Shown: positions 10,696 through 21,483, counted from the first letter of the stretch. The stretch: DNA of 64,000 bases from Ichthyophis bannanicus (GCA_033557465.1 CM066047.1:3410001-3474000), one strand, 5' to 3'. The notes: generated from the letters alone by a model not told the origin. Numbers and translations: made by a program.

Positions 10696-10941
10696 CGGGG
10701 GAAAAAGGGCCCCTGCGAGGTCGAACGACCGGGCAGCCAGGGAAAAAGGAAAAAAAGCGCGAAATCTGTCACGAAGGACAAAAAAACAAAAAATAAAGGA
10801 CGGACTCGCAACCAGCGTCGCGAGTCCGGCGGGAAAAGAACCGGCGTCGAACCGAAGAAAAAATAGAGAAAAATAGAGAAAAATCAACTTTTCTGCGGGG
10901 ATTCACAGGCAACGTCTGTAGGGCTCCGCGGAAAAAAGAAG

Positions 10942-11079
10942 ACTGAGCAAGATGGCACCCTTGGGCGGGAAGAGGACCGCGCATGCGCGCTGCAATTCCC
11001 AAAGGCTTTCTTTGAAAGCTGGGGAAAATTGCTCCGCGAGGGCTCCGTCGGCGCCGATGTCACCCATATGTGAGGACTG
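10942..11079. repeat. DIRS A inverted terminal repeat, right copy (5' end of element)
   Basis: Pairs with 5385-5522. Being at the 5' end of the minus-strand element, it should include the promoter. It retains the YY1-type site (CAAGATGGC, 10948-10956) and the NRF1-type palindrome (10978-10989). The CRE-type site is mutated here (CGATGTCA against CGACGTCA in A2). Confidence 0.92.
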
Positions 11080-11102
11080 ACTTCCTGCTTGGTCCTGGAG
11101 AA

Positions 11103-11993
11103 CTGAATTTTCACAAAGCCTTTGACAAGATCTTTCATAAGCTCTTGAGGAAATTAAAAAGTCATGGGATAGGAGGCAGTGACCTGTTGTGGACTGAGAA
11201 CTGGTTAAAAGATAGAAATCAGAGAATAGGGCTAAATTATCAATTTTCTCAATGGAGAAAGGTGAATAGTGGCATGCCCCAGGGATCTGTAGTGGGTCAA
11301 CTGCTTTTTAACATTTATAAATGATCTGTAATAGGAATAGGTGAGATGATCAAATTTGCAGACGACAAAATTATTCAAAATTAACTCATAAGAGGATTGT
11401 GAAAAAATGCAAAAGGACCTTGAGAAACTGGAAATTCAAATGTCAGATGAAATTTAATGCAAACAAGGGCAAAGTTATACAACACACTTAGGGATGAATA
11501 ACCCAAACTATAGCTACATGATGTAAGGTTCCACATTTGGAATCATCACTCATAAAAAGAATCTAGGAGGCATCATGGATAATAGGCCAAAATCATCTGG
11601 TCAGTGTGCAGTGGCAACCAAGAAAGCTAATAAAATGCTAGGAATTAGATGGAAAGGAATGGAGAATAAAGGATATCATAACAACTCTGTATTGCTCCGT
11701 GGTGCGAGCACACCTTGGGCTATCATGTGTAGTTCTGGTCCCCGCAACAACAGAAAAAGATATAGTGGAATTAAAAAAAGGTACAGAGAAAGTGGCTAAA
11801 GGGGCTGGAAAGATTGACAGGATTAAAAGGTTAGGGATCTTCAGCTTGGAGAAAAGACAACTGAGAGAACATAGGATAGAGATCCATAAAATAATGAGTA
11901 GAGTGGAATGAGTAAACTTCTTCTAAAATTATAAAGATTAGAGGACATCCAATGAAGTTACAAAGTAGAACATTTAAGACTAATCAGAGAAAA
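11103..11993 (+). mobile_element. CR1 LINE copy 1, piece 4 of 5 (RT palm to C-terminus)
   Basis: Picks up exactly where piece 3 ended. LKSHGIGGSDLL and QWRKVNSGMPQGSVVGQLLF lie at 11150-11320, followed by a degraded fingers/thumb region and KMLGIRWKGMENK near 11640. The C-terminal region (IKRLGIFSLEKRQLREHRIE) runs to about 11890. It stops at GAGAAAA (11987-11993), where DIRS element B is inserted. Multiple stops mark it as old. Confidence 0.88.
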
Positions 11994-12035
11994 GGTGAAA
12001 TTAGACTTACCTGCTAATTGTTGTTCCTTGCGCAA

Positions 12036-12160
12036 CTCTAGTCTAGTCCCGGACATCTGGGGTATAAGCACCTCCTCCCGCAGCCTTGGAGACTGAGCCC
12101 ATCACCTTTTTTGGTGACACCAATATAAGTAGCCGAGGATCCGCCCCTCTGATCCAGTAA
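12036..12160. repeat. DIRS B inverted terminal repeat, left copy
   Basis: Reverse complement of 17760-17884 over 125 positions, nearly identical. It contains the run CACCTTTTTTGGTG (itself palindromic) and GGATCCGCCCC. This is the 3' repeat of the minus-strand element. Confidence 0.92.
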
Positions 12161-12507
12161 CCTATTGACAAAGCAGACTCACCAGAGCAACAAGTAAGCA
12201 GATATATCACATTAAATCAAAAGTGTTTAACTGACACACTACATAGCAACCAACTGAAGTATTAGAACAGGTACGCAACTGCCGAATACGGCTATTTGTC
12301 AGACAAGGCCAAACGAAGAAATTCACCTAGCCTTGTCTGGCCCCCTCTCTAAAAGTCCCAGCAGGTACTGAAATCCCTGACCCCGAAAGACTTGCCTCGG
12401 GTCACCCCCCCCCCTCTGTCTGCAGACTAGGTTGACGCTGCAGCTTTGCCATACAAACCTTTAAATTCTTCAGGCCACAGAGATCTGCCAACAGTAGGGA
12501 GGGTCAT

Positions 12508-12604
12508 GGGACTAGACTAGAGTTCCGCAAGGAACAACAGTTAGCAGGTAAGTCTAATTTCACCTTCCTTGTCATCCCTCTAGTCTAGTCCCGAACATCT
12601 GGGG
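12508..12604. repeat. DIRS B internal complementary region
   Basis: Positions 12508-12564 are the reverse complement of the left extremity (11994-12050) and 12565-12604 of the right extremity (17858-17897). The join point coincides with both independently deduced ends of the element. Confidence 0.9.
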
Positions 12605-12624
12605 ATGTAACAGAGCAGTAAACT

Positions 12625-13660
12625 TCAACGGGAGGGACCCGCCAGACCAGCCTGAAGAACCGCCGATCCAAAACGCGAATCCCTGTCCACCTGCACATCA
12701 ATCCTGTAATGCTTGACAAAAGAATGTAGCGAAGACCACGTCGCCGCCTTGCAAATCACCGCCGCAGGCACCAAACTATACTCCGCCCAGGAAGCCGCCT
12801 GCGCCCTAGTCGAATGAGCTCTTAACCCAGCAGGCACGACCTTACCGCGTAACAGATAAGCCGAGGAAATGGCCTCCTTAATCCACCGTGCAATAGAAGC
12901 CTTGGAAACTGACTCCCCCCTCCTCGGGCCTCCAAACAACCTATCGGACTTACGGAAAACCGCCGTCCTTTGCAAGTACATCCTTAGCACTCTACTCACA
13001 TCCAGCCTATGCAATTTCCTCCCAGCCTTGACCGCAACCCCTTTCTTAAAAGCTGGTAAAGAAACCGCCTGATTCACATGAAAAACCGATACCACTTTTG
13101 GCAAAAACGAGGGCACCGTGTGCAAAACCACCTTTCTGTCAAAGAAGGTCAGGAAAGGTTCTCTACACAACAATGCTTGCAACTCCGAAATCCGTCGAGC
13201 CGAAGTAATCGCTACCAAGAACACCGCCTTTAGCGTGAGATCCTTCAACGTTGACCTGGCCCAAGGCTCAAATGGCGCACCTACCAACGCCTCTAGCACC
13301 AAATTGAGATCCCAATTTGGGACCTGGACCCGGTAAGGCGGTCGCAGCAGAGAGGTCGCCTTCAGAAAGCGCTTTACGTCCGGATTGGCTCCAAGTACCA
13401 AACCCTGCACCTTACCTCGATAGCAAGAAAGCGCTGCCAGATGAACCTTCAAGGACGCCGGCGCCATACCCTTATCAAAACCGTCCTGCAAAAAAATCGA
13501 GGATCTGCGGAACTGAGGCCCTTAACGCCACCACGTGCCGAACCTCACACCAGGCCTCAAATAATCGCCAAACGCGGATATATGCCAACGAAGTGGAACG
13601 ACGCCTAGACCTCAACAACGTAGAAACCACTGCTGACGAATACCCCCTGGCTGTCAACCT
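12625..13660 (-). pseudogene. DIRS B tyrosine recombinase, one frameshift
   Basis: The C-terminal 288 codons (13491-12625) are open. They carry the catalytic set: Arg99/100 in TSARRISEL, His226 and Arg229 in AHSTRAQ, and Tyr262 in FVKHYRID. The N-terminal core-binding part, with STSLAYIRVWRLFEAWC, lies just upstream in another frame that ends at 13475, so a single frameshift near an A-run at about 13480-13495 separates the two. All catalytic residues survive. Residue order and spacing match the A/A2 enzymes, but sequence identity is low. Confidence 0.87.
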
Positions 13661-15672
13661 TGCCCTTTCAATAGCCAAGCCGTAAGCGAGAATCGACCCA
13701 CTTGCAGCATTAGTAAGGGTCCCTGCTGTAACAAATCCTCTCGGATCGGCAACCTCCATGGAGCCTCCACCAGGAGACGTACCAGGTCGGCATACCACGG
13801 CCTCCTTGGCCAATCCGGCGCCACCAGAACTACCTGTCCCTTGTGCAGTTCTATTCTCTGAACCAGACGACCTATCAAGGCTCACGGAGGAAACACGTAA
13901 AGGAGCTGCTCCTCCGGCCATGCCTGCAACAAGGCGTCCAAGCCCTCGGACATTCTTTCCCGCCGTCTGCTGAAGAACCTTTCTACTTTTGCAGAAGCAA
14001 CAGTTGCCATGAGATCCATCACCGGAACTCCCCAGCGCCGTACTATCATTTCGAACACCTCTTAATTGAGGACCCACTTGCCCGGGTCCACAGCGTTCCG
14101 ACTCAAATAATCCGCGGTCACATTGTCCACTCTGGCTACATGCCCTGCCAACAACGCTACCAGATGCACCTCGGCCCACGTGAGAAGCTCCTCCGCCTCC
14201 ACCTCCAGCGCTGCACTGCTGGTGCCCCCCTGACGATTGACATAAGCTACTGTCGTGGCGTTGTCCGACAGGACTCGAATCGCACATCCCTGCACCTGGG
14301 ACTGAAAGACCTGTAACGCCAGCCTGACCGCTCGGAGCTCTAATCTGTTGATTGACCACTGGCTCTCCTGTGCAGACCACTGACCCTGAGCAAACTGCCG
14401 TTCGAAGTGCGCCCCTCAGCCGTAAAGACTGGCATCTGTCGTCAGCGGTTTCCAATTTGGCGACTCCAACGGCATGCCCCTTTCTAGATTTGCGGGATCC
14501 AGCCACCACTGGAGCGAGAGCTTCACCGGCTCCGGGCACACCAACCGACGCGACAACTGATCCGACTGATTGGACCACCGCCGGAGAAGCGCCCTCTGCA
14601 ATGGCCGCATGTGTGCCCTGGCCCACGGCACAAGATCCAACGTGGCCGCCATAGTCCCCAAAAGCTGCAGGTAATGCCACGCCGACGGGGCCTTCCTCCT
14701 CAAGAACTCCTGAACAAGACGCCGCAGACTTTGAGCTCTGAGAAGCGGAAGAAAGACTCTGCCTGCGCCTGTGTCGAAGCGAGCTCCTAGATACTCCAGC
14801 TCCTGGGTCGGTGTCAAGTTGCTCTTTGCAACGTTTACCACCCACCCTAAGCTCTGAAGGAACTGCACTACCCGAAGAGTAGCGTCCTCGCTCTCGGCCT
14901 GCGACTTCGCACGGATCAGCCAATCGTCCAGGTACGGGTGAACTAACACCCCCTCCCTGCGCAACGCCGCCGCCACCACTACCATCACCTTGGTAAAGGC
15001 TCGCGGAGCCGTCGCTAAGCCGAACGGCAAGGCCTGGAACTGAAAATGCCCCATCGGAACCGCGAAACGCAGAAACTGCTGATGCTCCAACCGAATGGGA
15101 ATATGCAGATACGCCTCTGAGAGATCCAAAGTAGTCAGAAACTCTCCCTGCCTGACCGCCACTATGACGGACCGCAGAGTTTCCATGCGAAAATGAGACA
15201 CACGGGGACACCTGTTGACGCTCTTGAGGTCTAAGATCAGCCGCCAGGAACCTTCCTTCTTGGGCACCACGAAATAAATCGAGTATCGACCGCAGCCGCA
15301 CTGGCTGACCGGAACTGGAACCACCGCGTCTAGGTCCCTTAACCTCTGCAGTGACTCCTGCACCGCCCGAAGTCTTGACTGAGTGCGGCAGGGGGACTGG
15401 ACAAAGGATTCCGTGACGGGTCGTTGGAACTCTAGGGCATATCCCTCTCTTATGACCTCCAAAACCCAACGATCCGATGTTATTTGGACCCAGGCTGGGT
15501 AAAACTGCCCTAAACGACCCCCTACTGGCACTAACCCCGCCTGGGCCCGCCTCGCTTCATTGTGGCTTTTTGAGGACCGAAGAGGAGGAGGCTCCAAAAC
15601 CCCTTCCCGCTGCCCGGAAACCCCGAAAATTCTGGGACCTATACTGAAAACGTCCCCTTTGAAATTGTCCAA
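13654..15672 (-). pseudogene. DIRS B RT/RNase H/methyltransferase-like ORF with nonsense codons
   Basis: The frame opens inside gag and encodes a reverse transcriptase with LDLSEAYLHIPI, LPFGLATAPRAF and HPYLDDWLIRA (YLDD catalytic box). RNase H follows: TTDASLYG, then a TGA at 14416 where a Trp (GWG) is expected, then SDNATTVAYVNRQGG and a TAA at 14062. The DAM-like domain contains YVFPP, a further stop near 13880 and VLVAPDWPRRPWYADLV. All these segments are in one frame, so the damage is point nonsense mutations. A second long open frame over 15469-13475 is out of phase with these domains and mostly a shadow. Confidence 0.87.
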
Positions 15673-17001
15673 ATCTTGGCGTTCGAAATCTCCGAAACTC
15701 CCTCTGTTGACTTCTGGACGGCGTCAGCGGGCGACTCTGCTTCTGCTTATCCTCGGGCAGCCTACCCCCTTTAGACTCCCCGAGGTCTTTCACTAACTTA
15801 TCCAAATCTTCACCAAACAGAAGCTTACCCCGAAAGGGGAGCTTTCCGAGCCGCGCCTTAGAGGCGCCATCGGCCGCCCAATTGCGTAACCAGAGGTACC
15901 TGCGTGCCGCCACCACGGAAGCCATACTCTTCGCCAAGCCTCTGAGAAGATCATACTGCAGATCAGCCAAATAAGCAGCGCCGGACTACAGGCGGGCTGT
16001 CTCCTCCACCGCCTCGTCCTCGCGACTCAACTGGATCCGCTGAGCCCAACGTAAGCAACCTCTCGCTACCCATGCTCCGCAGATAGTCGCTTGCATAGAT
16101 AAAGCATTGACATCAAACACCTGCTTCAGCAAAGTATCAAGCCGATGGTCCTGTGCATCCTTAAGGGCCGCACCGCCCTCCACCGGAATCGTGGTCTTTT
16201 TAGTAACCGCGGAGACCACCGCATCCACCCTGGGAGATTTAAAAAGCTCCCTATCCTGCTCCTGCAACGGATACAGCCGGGCCATGACTCTGGAGCCCTT
16301 AAGTCCAGCTTCCGGCGTGTCCCATTCTTCCTGAATCATTTCCTTAAAAACTCGATGCATAGGGAACACCCCTTGCGACTTCCGTGTCGCCTGAAGCAAC
16401 GGGTCCTCCAAGGCAGAATCCGCGACGCAGTCAGCCACCGGCATGTTCAACGCCTTCAAAGTCTCAGAGATGAGAGCTGCCAGTTCCTCCCGGCGGAAGA
16501 CCCTAACCACTCTGGCCTGGTCCTCCTGCTCTGCAATCTCACCTTCTTCCAGGTCCAAATCTCCCTCCGAATCCGGACCTTCAGAGATCTCTTCCGGATC
16601 TACTGCTACTCTAGCCTTCTTACAGGGGGTGCCCACCGGACCCTCAGATTGAGGCGCGCAGACCTCTTCAGGCCCCCCACAAACTCCGCAGTACCCTGCT
16701 TTCCCGCTAGGGCCTGCTGCAACAAAGAGAGAAAATCCTGCGAGAAAATGGCTCCTAACCCCCCCTGCAAGCCCGACTGGGAAGGGGAGGGTTCCGCTGC
16801 CAGGGAAGGTCCCTGGGAGGGCCCCGAAGTCCCTGCCGGCGAGCATGTCTCAGGGGAACCCGGCGGCCCTTCATTTAGGACAGCACCCAGCTCCTCCACT
16901 TCCTTGGACTCTGCCTCCAGAGCACATCCCTTACAGACCCCCATCTCGGAAAGGGATCCCCTCTTGGCCCCACACATGACACACTGGGGCCTGGAAGGCA
17001 T
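15557..17001 (-). pseudogene. DIRS B gag-like gene, broken
   Basis: Starts at the ATG at 17001 (MPSRPQCVMCG), giving an N-terminal Cys pair and CKGC cluster as in the A-family gag but a different sequence. The frame ends at 16606; the rest (EEGEIAEQEDQARVVRVF, EEWDTPEAGLKG, SREDEAVEETARL) is in the frame of 16846-15986, so a frameshift lies near 16680. An in-frame TAG at 15986 precedes the final part (DLQYDLLRGLAKSM and a basic Arg/Phe-rich C-terminus with RGRFQYRSQNFRGFR). It is probably a nucleocapsid-like protein. Confidence 0.8.
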
Positions 17002-17759
17002 CTCGGCAAGCTGGGCCAGCTGAGAAAAGCCCCTGCTCCTCTGCCTCTATAAGAACAGCGTGGCTGGATCAATCCTCTGTCCTCTATATATATTTTTTTT
17101 TTGTGGAAAGAAACAAAGGAAAATAAAGAAATAAAGCCGCCCCTTCTAAGGCCTAAGAAAAAACACCCGCGCCGGCGCTCAGCGTTTCCCGCCCAAACGC
17201 AGCGCGAGAAAGGCCGTGCACCGCCTACCTCCGCGCCAGCAGAATGCCGCGCTTTTTAATCCGGGCCTGGTCGTCGCGCCCCGAGGCTTCCTCACCCGCC
17301 TGGAAACCGCGTGCGCTAACTGCGGCCCTCTCGGCACCCGGGCTCTCCTCCGGTCCTGCTCCTCAGATGTTTCTCCGGCGCCCGACTCACCACGGCAGCC
17401 CAAAAAGCCCGCGGCAAGGCTGCAGAGCGCGGGGCGGGTCTCCTCAACGTCTCCTCACCCACAGCTCGGGATCGGGAGACGGAGGCCCCAACAGCAGCTC
17501 CCACACTCCACCTGGACACATTACCTGCCGGGAGGGGGGGAGAGAGGGGGAACAAATTTTGCTGGTAAGCACACAGCTGTTCAGCAGGCAAAACCTTTGC
17601 TGAAATTTAAAGCCGTAGGCACCTTCAGGCAGACCAATAAAGCGGATTCAGCCTCTTAGCTTATATTCTTTTTTTTTTTTTTATACTACCTAACCAACTA
17701 ATTGCTCTAGTGAGCCCCTTCGTGGCTCACACCTCCTTCAGCTGCATTGGAGACTGAGC

Positions 17760-17884
17760 TTACTGGATCAGAGGGGCGGATCCTCGGCTACTTATACTGG
17801 TGTCACCAAAAAAGGTGATGGGCTCAGTCTCCAAGGCTGCGGGAGGAGGTGCTTATACCCCAGATGTCCGGGACTAGACTAGAG
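17760..17884. repeat. DIRS B inverted terminal repeat, right copy (5' end of element)
   Basis: Pairs with 12036-12160. The non-coding stretch 17002-17759 between gag and this repeat is CpG-rich and presumably 5' leader and promoter; I see no TATA box in a convincing position. Confidence 0.9.
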
Positions 17885-17897
17885 GGACGACAAGGAA

Positions 17898-18172
17898 TAT
17901 TTTTTTCACTCACTGCATGATTAAGCTCTGAAATTCATTGCCACAGGATGCAGTAAAAGCTGTTGGTGTAACTGAGTTTAAAAAAGGTTTGGACAAGTTC
18001 CTGGAAGAAGTGGACTTCTGATCCCAGGATAAGGTGCATGAAATCTGTCTACCTTTTGGATCCTGTCAGGTATTAGTGACCTGAACTGGACACTTTTGGA
18101 AAAAGGATACGGGGCTTGATGGACCTTTGATTTTACCCAGTACAGCAAATCTTATGTTCTTATGTTAAGAAG
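17898..18172 (+). mobile_element. CR1 LINE copy 1, piece 5 of 5 (3' end)
   Basis: Continues the C-terminal tail of CR1 ORF2 (FKKGLDKFLEEVDF near 17970) and the 3' UTR with GGGCTTGATGGACC and a repeated TTATGTTCTTATG terminus. The same 3' end occurs in reverse at 59989-60060 in an independent CR1 copy, which confirms the family and the end point. Confidence 0.88.
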
Positions 18173-18600
18173 GGTTTATCAGGTTAGCAGGATTTGCTAA
18201 GTGAATAAACCTTGCTGAGTCTAGTATTTATCAGCTCTATCTGGATTGTGCTGGTGAATATTCCCTCTAACTGCCACGGCACTATCCGGATAGTGCTGGT
18301 CCAGTTAATAGGCGAAGTGAGGGCTGTACAAGCACTTATTCAATTAGCAGCATTTTCAGTCCACTAAGCAGATAAGTGGCCCAACGTCATGCAGTCTGGA
18401 TAGCCTGACAGTGGCTGAATATTGCAGCTACTCAGATAGCCTGCAGCCACCACTGCTGAAACTGGATATTCAGTGGAAGCCATTCACCAGGCACTCGGTT
18501 TCACATCTGCCTGAATATTGCGCCGATAATTTATATGTATAACTTACTAGCTATATGCATATTACTGCTGAATACAGGAATAATTTTAAACATCTAGATT
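18173..18600. other. Unclassified repeat-like stretch
   Basis: No coding potential. It contains short mutually inverted words such as TATCCGGATAGTGCTGG, TGGATAGCCTGACAGTGG and GGATATTCAGTGGAAGCC. They resemble the palindromic words at the ends of the 3195-4955 segment, so it may be a relative of that element. No borders or target duplications could be set. Confidence 0.3.
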
Positions 18601-19549
18601 AGATATTCCAAAATTGTCCCCAGACATGTTACTGAAAATTGACCTAACTTATTTTTTAGGTTACAACTGTGCTATGATTTAACAGACAACTTACCTTCTC
18701 AACTTTGTCATAATTTTTAGCTTTAATCTGCAGGTAAAAAAGAAGCAAATTAATGGCTTTGAGAATCCAAGCATTCATATATATAACCAAATATTAAAAA
18801 ACAAAAGGCAATAACAGAAGTCTAATATTGCTTTATTTTTCTTTATATAGTAATCTTTCTTTCTATACATAAATGTTCTTGCAAGAACAATTTACTTTTG
18901 GAAATTTGTCATTTCATATGCTGTAAGATGTTTAATTTCTTAATTACTATCTTCTTTGAATGGTATCCAAAAATGTTTCCTAATTAATTTTATTCCTCTA
19001 ATGACATTCCTCAAGGGAGGAGAAATGAACAGATATAGACCAGTAGGAAAAGTGGAAGAGAAAAGATTTTTGGCTACTAAAAGCAGCAGAGGCCTGAGAG
19101 TCCAGCTCTTGGAATTTTTGGTTATACTTAACAAGAGGAGTGGGACAAACAAGGTACATCCCATTAGGCCTGCAAGGAGGTCCAATCGGCAGGTGACAGA
19201 TCAAACCCCGATGCATCCCTAACACTCCCCCCCTCCCTCAAAGATCATTTTGAGAGATTTTTCTGTTTATCTCCCAGTTGTTCATTTTTCCCCAAGGAGA
19301 TATTTTTTAGAGGTTATTTCAGATTTTTAAACAGAATTAAGTTTGTTATTAACCTAAATACTGAGGCAAGTTTAGTGATTTTTGGAAAGTTTAGCCAGTT
19401 AAAAGTGCTTTGCAAGAGAAGTGAGGAATTGAAGAGTCTGGAGTACACAGCCTAGGACCCATGAAGAAGACAGAGTGTCCACCCACAGCCCAAGAAGAGG
19501 AATCTAGGAAGAAACCAGAAGGGGTCCACTTTAAACCCAGAAAGGCATA
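18601..19549. other. No recognisable gene
   Basis: AT-rich sequence with short open frames only (up to 88 codons near 18956-19222 on either strand). None shows a domain or a repeat family I recognise. Confidence 0.5.
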
Positions 19550-19915
19550 ACATAATAAGGACTCATAATGCTGACTCTCACAATGCTGACCTCTCCACTC
19601 ACACAGACTGGACCTTAACTACACAATATTTACTCAGTTCTCCACCCTCACCCTATTTCCCTTCCTTGATCCTCCTGTCCCTTCCCCTACCCCTTTCTCT
19701 CCCTCCCCCAGCCCTTTCGTTGAGGCATCTGCTTGTCAGAGTTACCTGCCTCTGTTAACTAGTTTTGCTGTTTATGCCTGTTCTATGTATAGCTGATTGT
19801 TTTGATGTTTATGCCTGTTCTATGTAAAGTTGCTTGACTGTTCCCGTTTCTTGTAAACCGCACCGATACTAAATAGTGCGGTATATAAAAGCTAGTAAAT
19901 AAATAAATAAATAAA
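19550..19915 (+). mobile_element. L2-like LINE 3' UTR
   Basis: Non-coding pyrimidine-rich sequence ending in TGTAAACCGCACCGATACT, a GTGCGGTATATAAAAG block and a (TAAA)n tail at about 19894-19915. The block forms a short hairpin (AACCGC/GCGGT) seen at the 3' end of the L2 copies at 23498 and 36770. Confidence 0.7.
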
Positions 19916-20257
19916 GTGAGAAGAAAAGGAATTGAGTATATCTAATGAATTTTGCTTTTTAGTTTGCAAATAACTGAAAAACTCAAAAGTCCCTTCTCTT
20001 CAGAAAAATATACCAAACATAGCACCAGCCTTGTTTTAAAAAAAAGTCCTTTGATATCCTAAACATTGTGAGCATCAGCTGCAAAGGGGTTGTACAAAAA
20101 TGCTTAAATGAGGAATACTAGCAAAACTGATCATTTTTATGGCAATTACAATGAACTAAACCATTAAACGTTCCTTTGCTATTCTGTTTATTTTTGAATA
20201 AATAGGAATACTTACAGCTTTTGAAAGCTTCTCTAACCAAATCATTCTCATCACTAT

Positions 20258-20385
20258 GGGGTATGTTTACTAAACCGGGCTAACGGTTAACCCGGGCTAT
20301 CTGCCACTAGGTCCCATATTATTCAATGGGACCTAGTTGCAGGTAGCCCGGGTTAACCGTTAGCCCGGTTTAGTAAACATACCCC
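20258..20385. mobile_element. Hairpin MITE, 128 bp
   Basis: A near-perfect palindrome over its whole length. The left arm begins GGGGTATGTTTACTAAACC and the right arm is its reverse complement; the arms differ at only about three positions and meet at a loop of about eight bases near 20320. It is flanked by TAT on both sides, a likely 3-bp target duplication of the Harbinger type, though a TA-only duplication cannot be excluded. It has no coding capacity. Confidence 0.85.
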
Positions 20386-20569
20386 TATGAGTCTAATTAA
20401 GCTGGCATCAAAATTCCATTCTGACATCAGACAGGCACACTTAAACTATGAAATGCTGAAGAATTGGAGCAATGTTGTAAAAACAATGTACATGATAATA
20501 AAGCAAAGCTGCTTATTTTTAATGGCGGATATGAATCACACATGCTCACTTGGTTTGCAGTTTGTCGTG

Positions 20570-20689
20570 CTGTGAGGGCTTGTGTGCATCACTGAAGCTG
20601 GGGGCTAAGCTATTGGTAATTTAACTACTGGCAGGGTCTCCCAAGATGGACAGCTCTCAGCTGAGGTGCCAGACCAAGACAAACCTCCA
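20570..20689 (+). mobile_element. RTE/BovB-type LINE, piece 1 (5' UTR)
   Basis: The GGCAGGGTCTCCCAAGATGG block near 20630 resembles the 5' UTR of RTE/BovB-type LINEs, and the sequence continues at 20986 after the SINE. The left border is uncertain. Confidence 0.5.
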
Positions 20690-20985
20690 GGAGTGGAGGA
20701 GTGGCCTAGTGGTTGGGGCAAGGTACTTCAGGCCGGAAGGTCGAGGGTTCAAATCCCACTAGAGGACAGCAACTTTGGGCCGGAAGGACTGGGGTTTCTA
20801 GTCCCACAGGTGCTCCTTGTGGTCTTGGGCAAGCCACTTAACCCTCCATAGCCCATGTTCCCTGTAAAATAGTTATCTCCAAGTTATAATGCCCTGTTCA
20901 ATGTAATTTCAGTTTGTTCAATGTAAACCGCACTGATGCAGAATAGCGCGGTATATAAGAGAATGTAATAAATAAATAATAAAAT
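20690..20985 (+). mobile_element. tRNA-derived SINE with L2 (CGGTATATAA) tail
   Basis: The head has a pol III A box (TGGCCTAGTGG, from 20702) and B box (GGTTCAAATCC, 20746-20756). The body has TGGTCTTGGGCAAGCCACTT, and the 3' tail matches the L2 family of 23498-24657 (AAACCGCACTGATGCAG, GCGCGGTATATAAGAG) plus TAA repeats. AAACCTCCA at 20681-20689 and AAACCACCA at 20986-20994 look like a 9-bp target duplication with one change. It is inserted in the 5' part of the RTE element. Confidence 0.88.
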
Positions 20986-21483
20986 AAACCACCATCTGGG
21001 CAGCAGCAGAATGGGACAGTGTTGGCAATGGAGGATCACATTTCTCTGACAACAGCAACATTACTAAGCTTAAACTGCGTGGAGGAAAGGCCTGGCAATC
21101 TACTTCTGCATCTTGCCATGAAAACCCAATGGATAGTCACAACAAAACAAATTGACTATAGTGCTGAAAGATGAGACCACCAGGTCGGAAGGCACTCAAC
21201 TAGCTACTGGGGAAGAGCTGAAGACTTTTCAGAGTAAAGCCAGCATTTATGATGTGGTTGGATCAAAGACCGCGGGACGTCTGACTGCTGATGTAGCTGC
21301 ACATGAAATGAGAGTCAGACGTTGCAAAGATGTCTTACGTATTGGGACATGGAACATACGAAGCATGAACCAAAGGAAGTAGGAGGGGGTCAAGAATGAA
21401 ATGGAACATGTACAACTTGATCTGTTGGCTGTCAGCGAACTGAAATGGACTAACATTGGGAACTTTGCATCAGATGATCACAT
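20986..21483 (+). mobile_element. RTE/BovB-type LINE, piece 2 (endonuclease start)
   Basis: 5' UTR followed by the beginning of the apurinic endonuclease. LRIGTWNIRSMNQRK near 21340 holds the N-terminal WNIR box, with a stop after it; LLAVSELKW near 21425 continues it. It breaks at CACAT (21479-21483), which is repeated at 22946-22950 on the other side of a CR1 insertion. Confidence 0.85.

Larger units (their letters stand above)
5337..11102 (-). mobile_element. DIRS element A, full length, decayed
   Basis: A complete DIRS-type tyrosine-recombinase retrotransposon on the minus strand, about 5.77 kb, split by neither LTRs nor other insertions. It has 138-bp inverted terminal repeats, an internal complementary region near its 3' end, and overlapping gag, RT/RNase H and recombinase frames. 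Its borders are fixed twice over: by the two flanking halves of one CR1 copy, and by the junction inside the internal complementary region, which predicts ends AGCG and GGAGAA. It is the same family as A2 at 25513-31260. Gag has one nonsense codon, pol has one nonsense codon and one frameshift, and the recombinase is open. Confidence 0.93.
11994..17897 (-). mobile_element. DIRS element B, full length, second lineage
   Basis: A complete 5.9-kb DIRS element on the minus strand, with nucleotide sequence unlike A/A2 but the same architecture: 125-bp inverted terminal repeats, an internal complementary region, gag, RT/RNase H and tyrosine recombinase. The junction at 12564/12565 predicts ends GGTGAAATT and CAAGGAA, matching the borders given by the interrupted CR1 (GAGAAAA before, TATTTTTTTCACTCA after). 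Coding frames carry one frameshift and one nonsense codon in gag, at least three nonsense codons in pol and one frameshift near the start of the recombinase. The right side is GC-rich with many CpGs. Confidence 0.93.

Noticed and set aside
13475..15469. 664-codon frame in DIRS B as a novel Gly/Ser/Arg-rich protein
   Set aside because: It runs out of phase over the RT/RNase H region; only its last codons are the recombinase N-terminal part. The open length reflects GC-rich codon composition.
20695..20770. Possible functional tRNA gene (A and B boxes present)
   Set aside because: The boxes lie at the head of a SINE repeated at 25371-31408 and 55711-55990, followed by a LINE-type tail; no cloverleaf acceptor stem closes.
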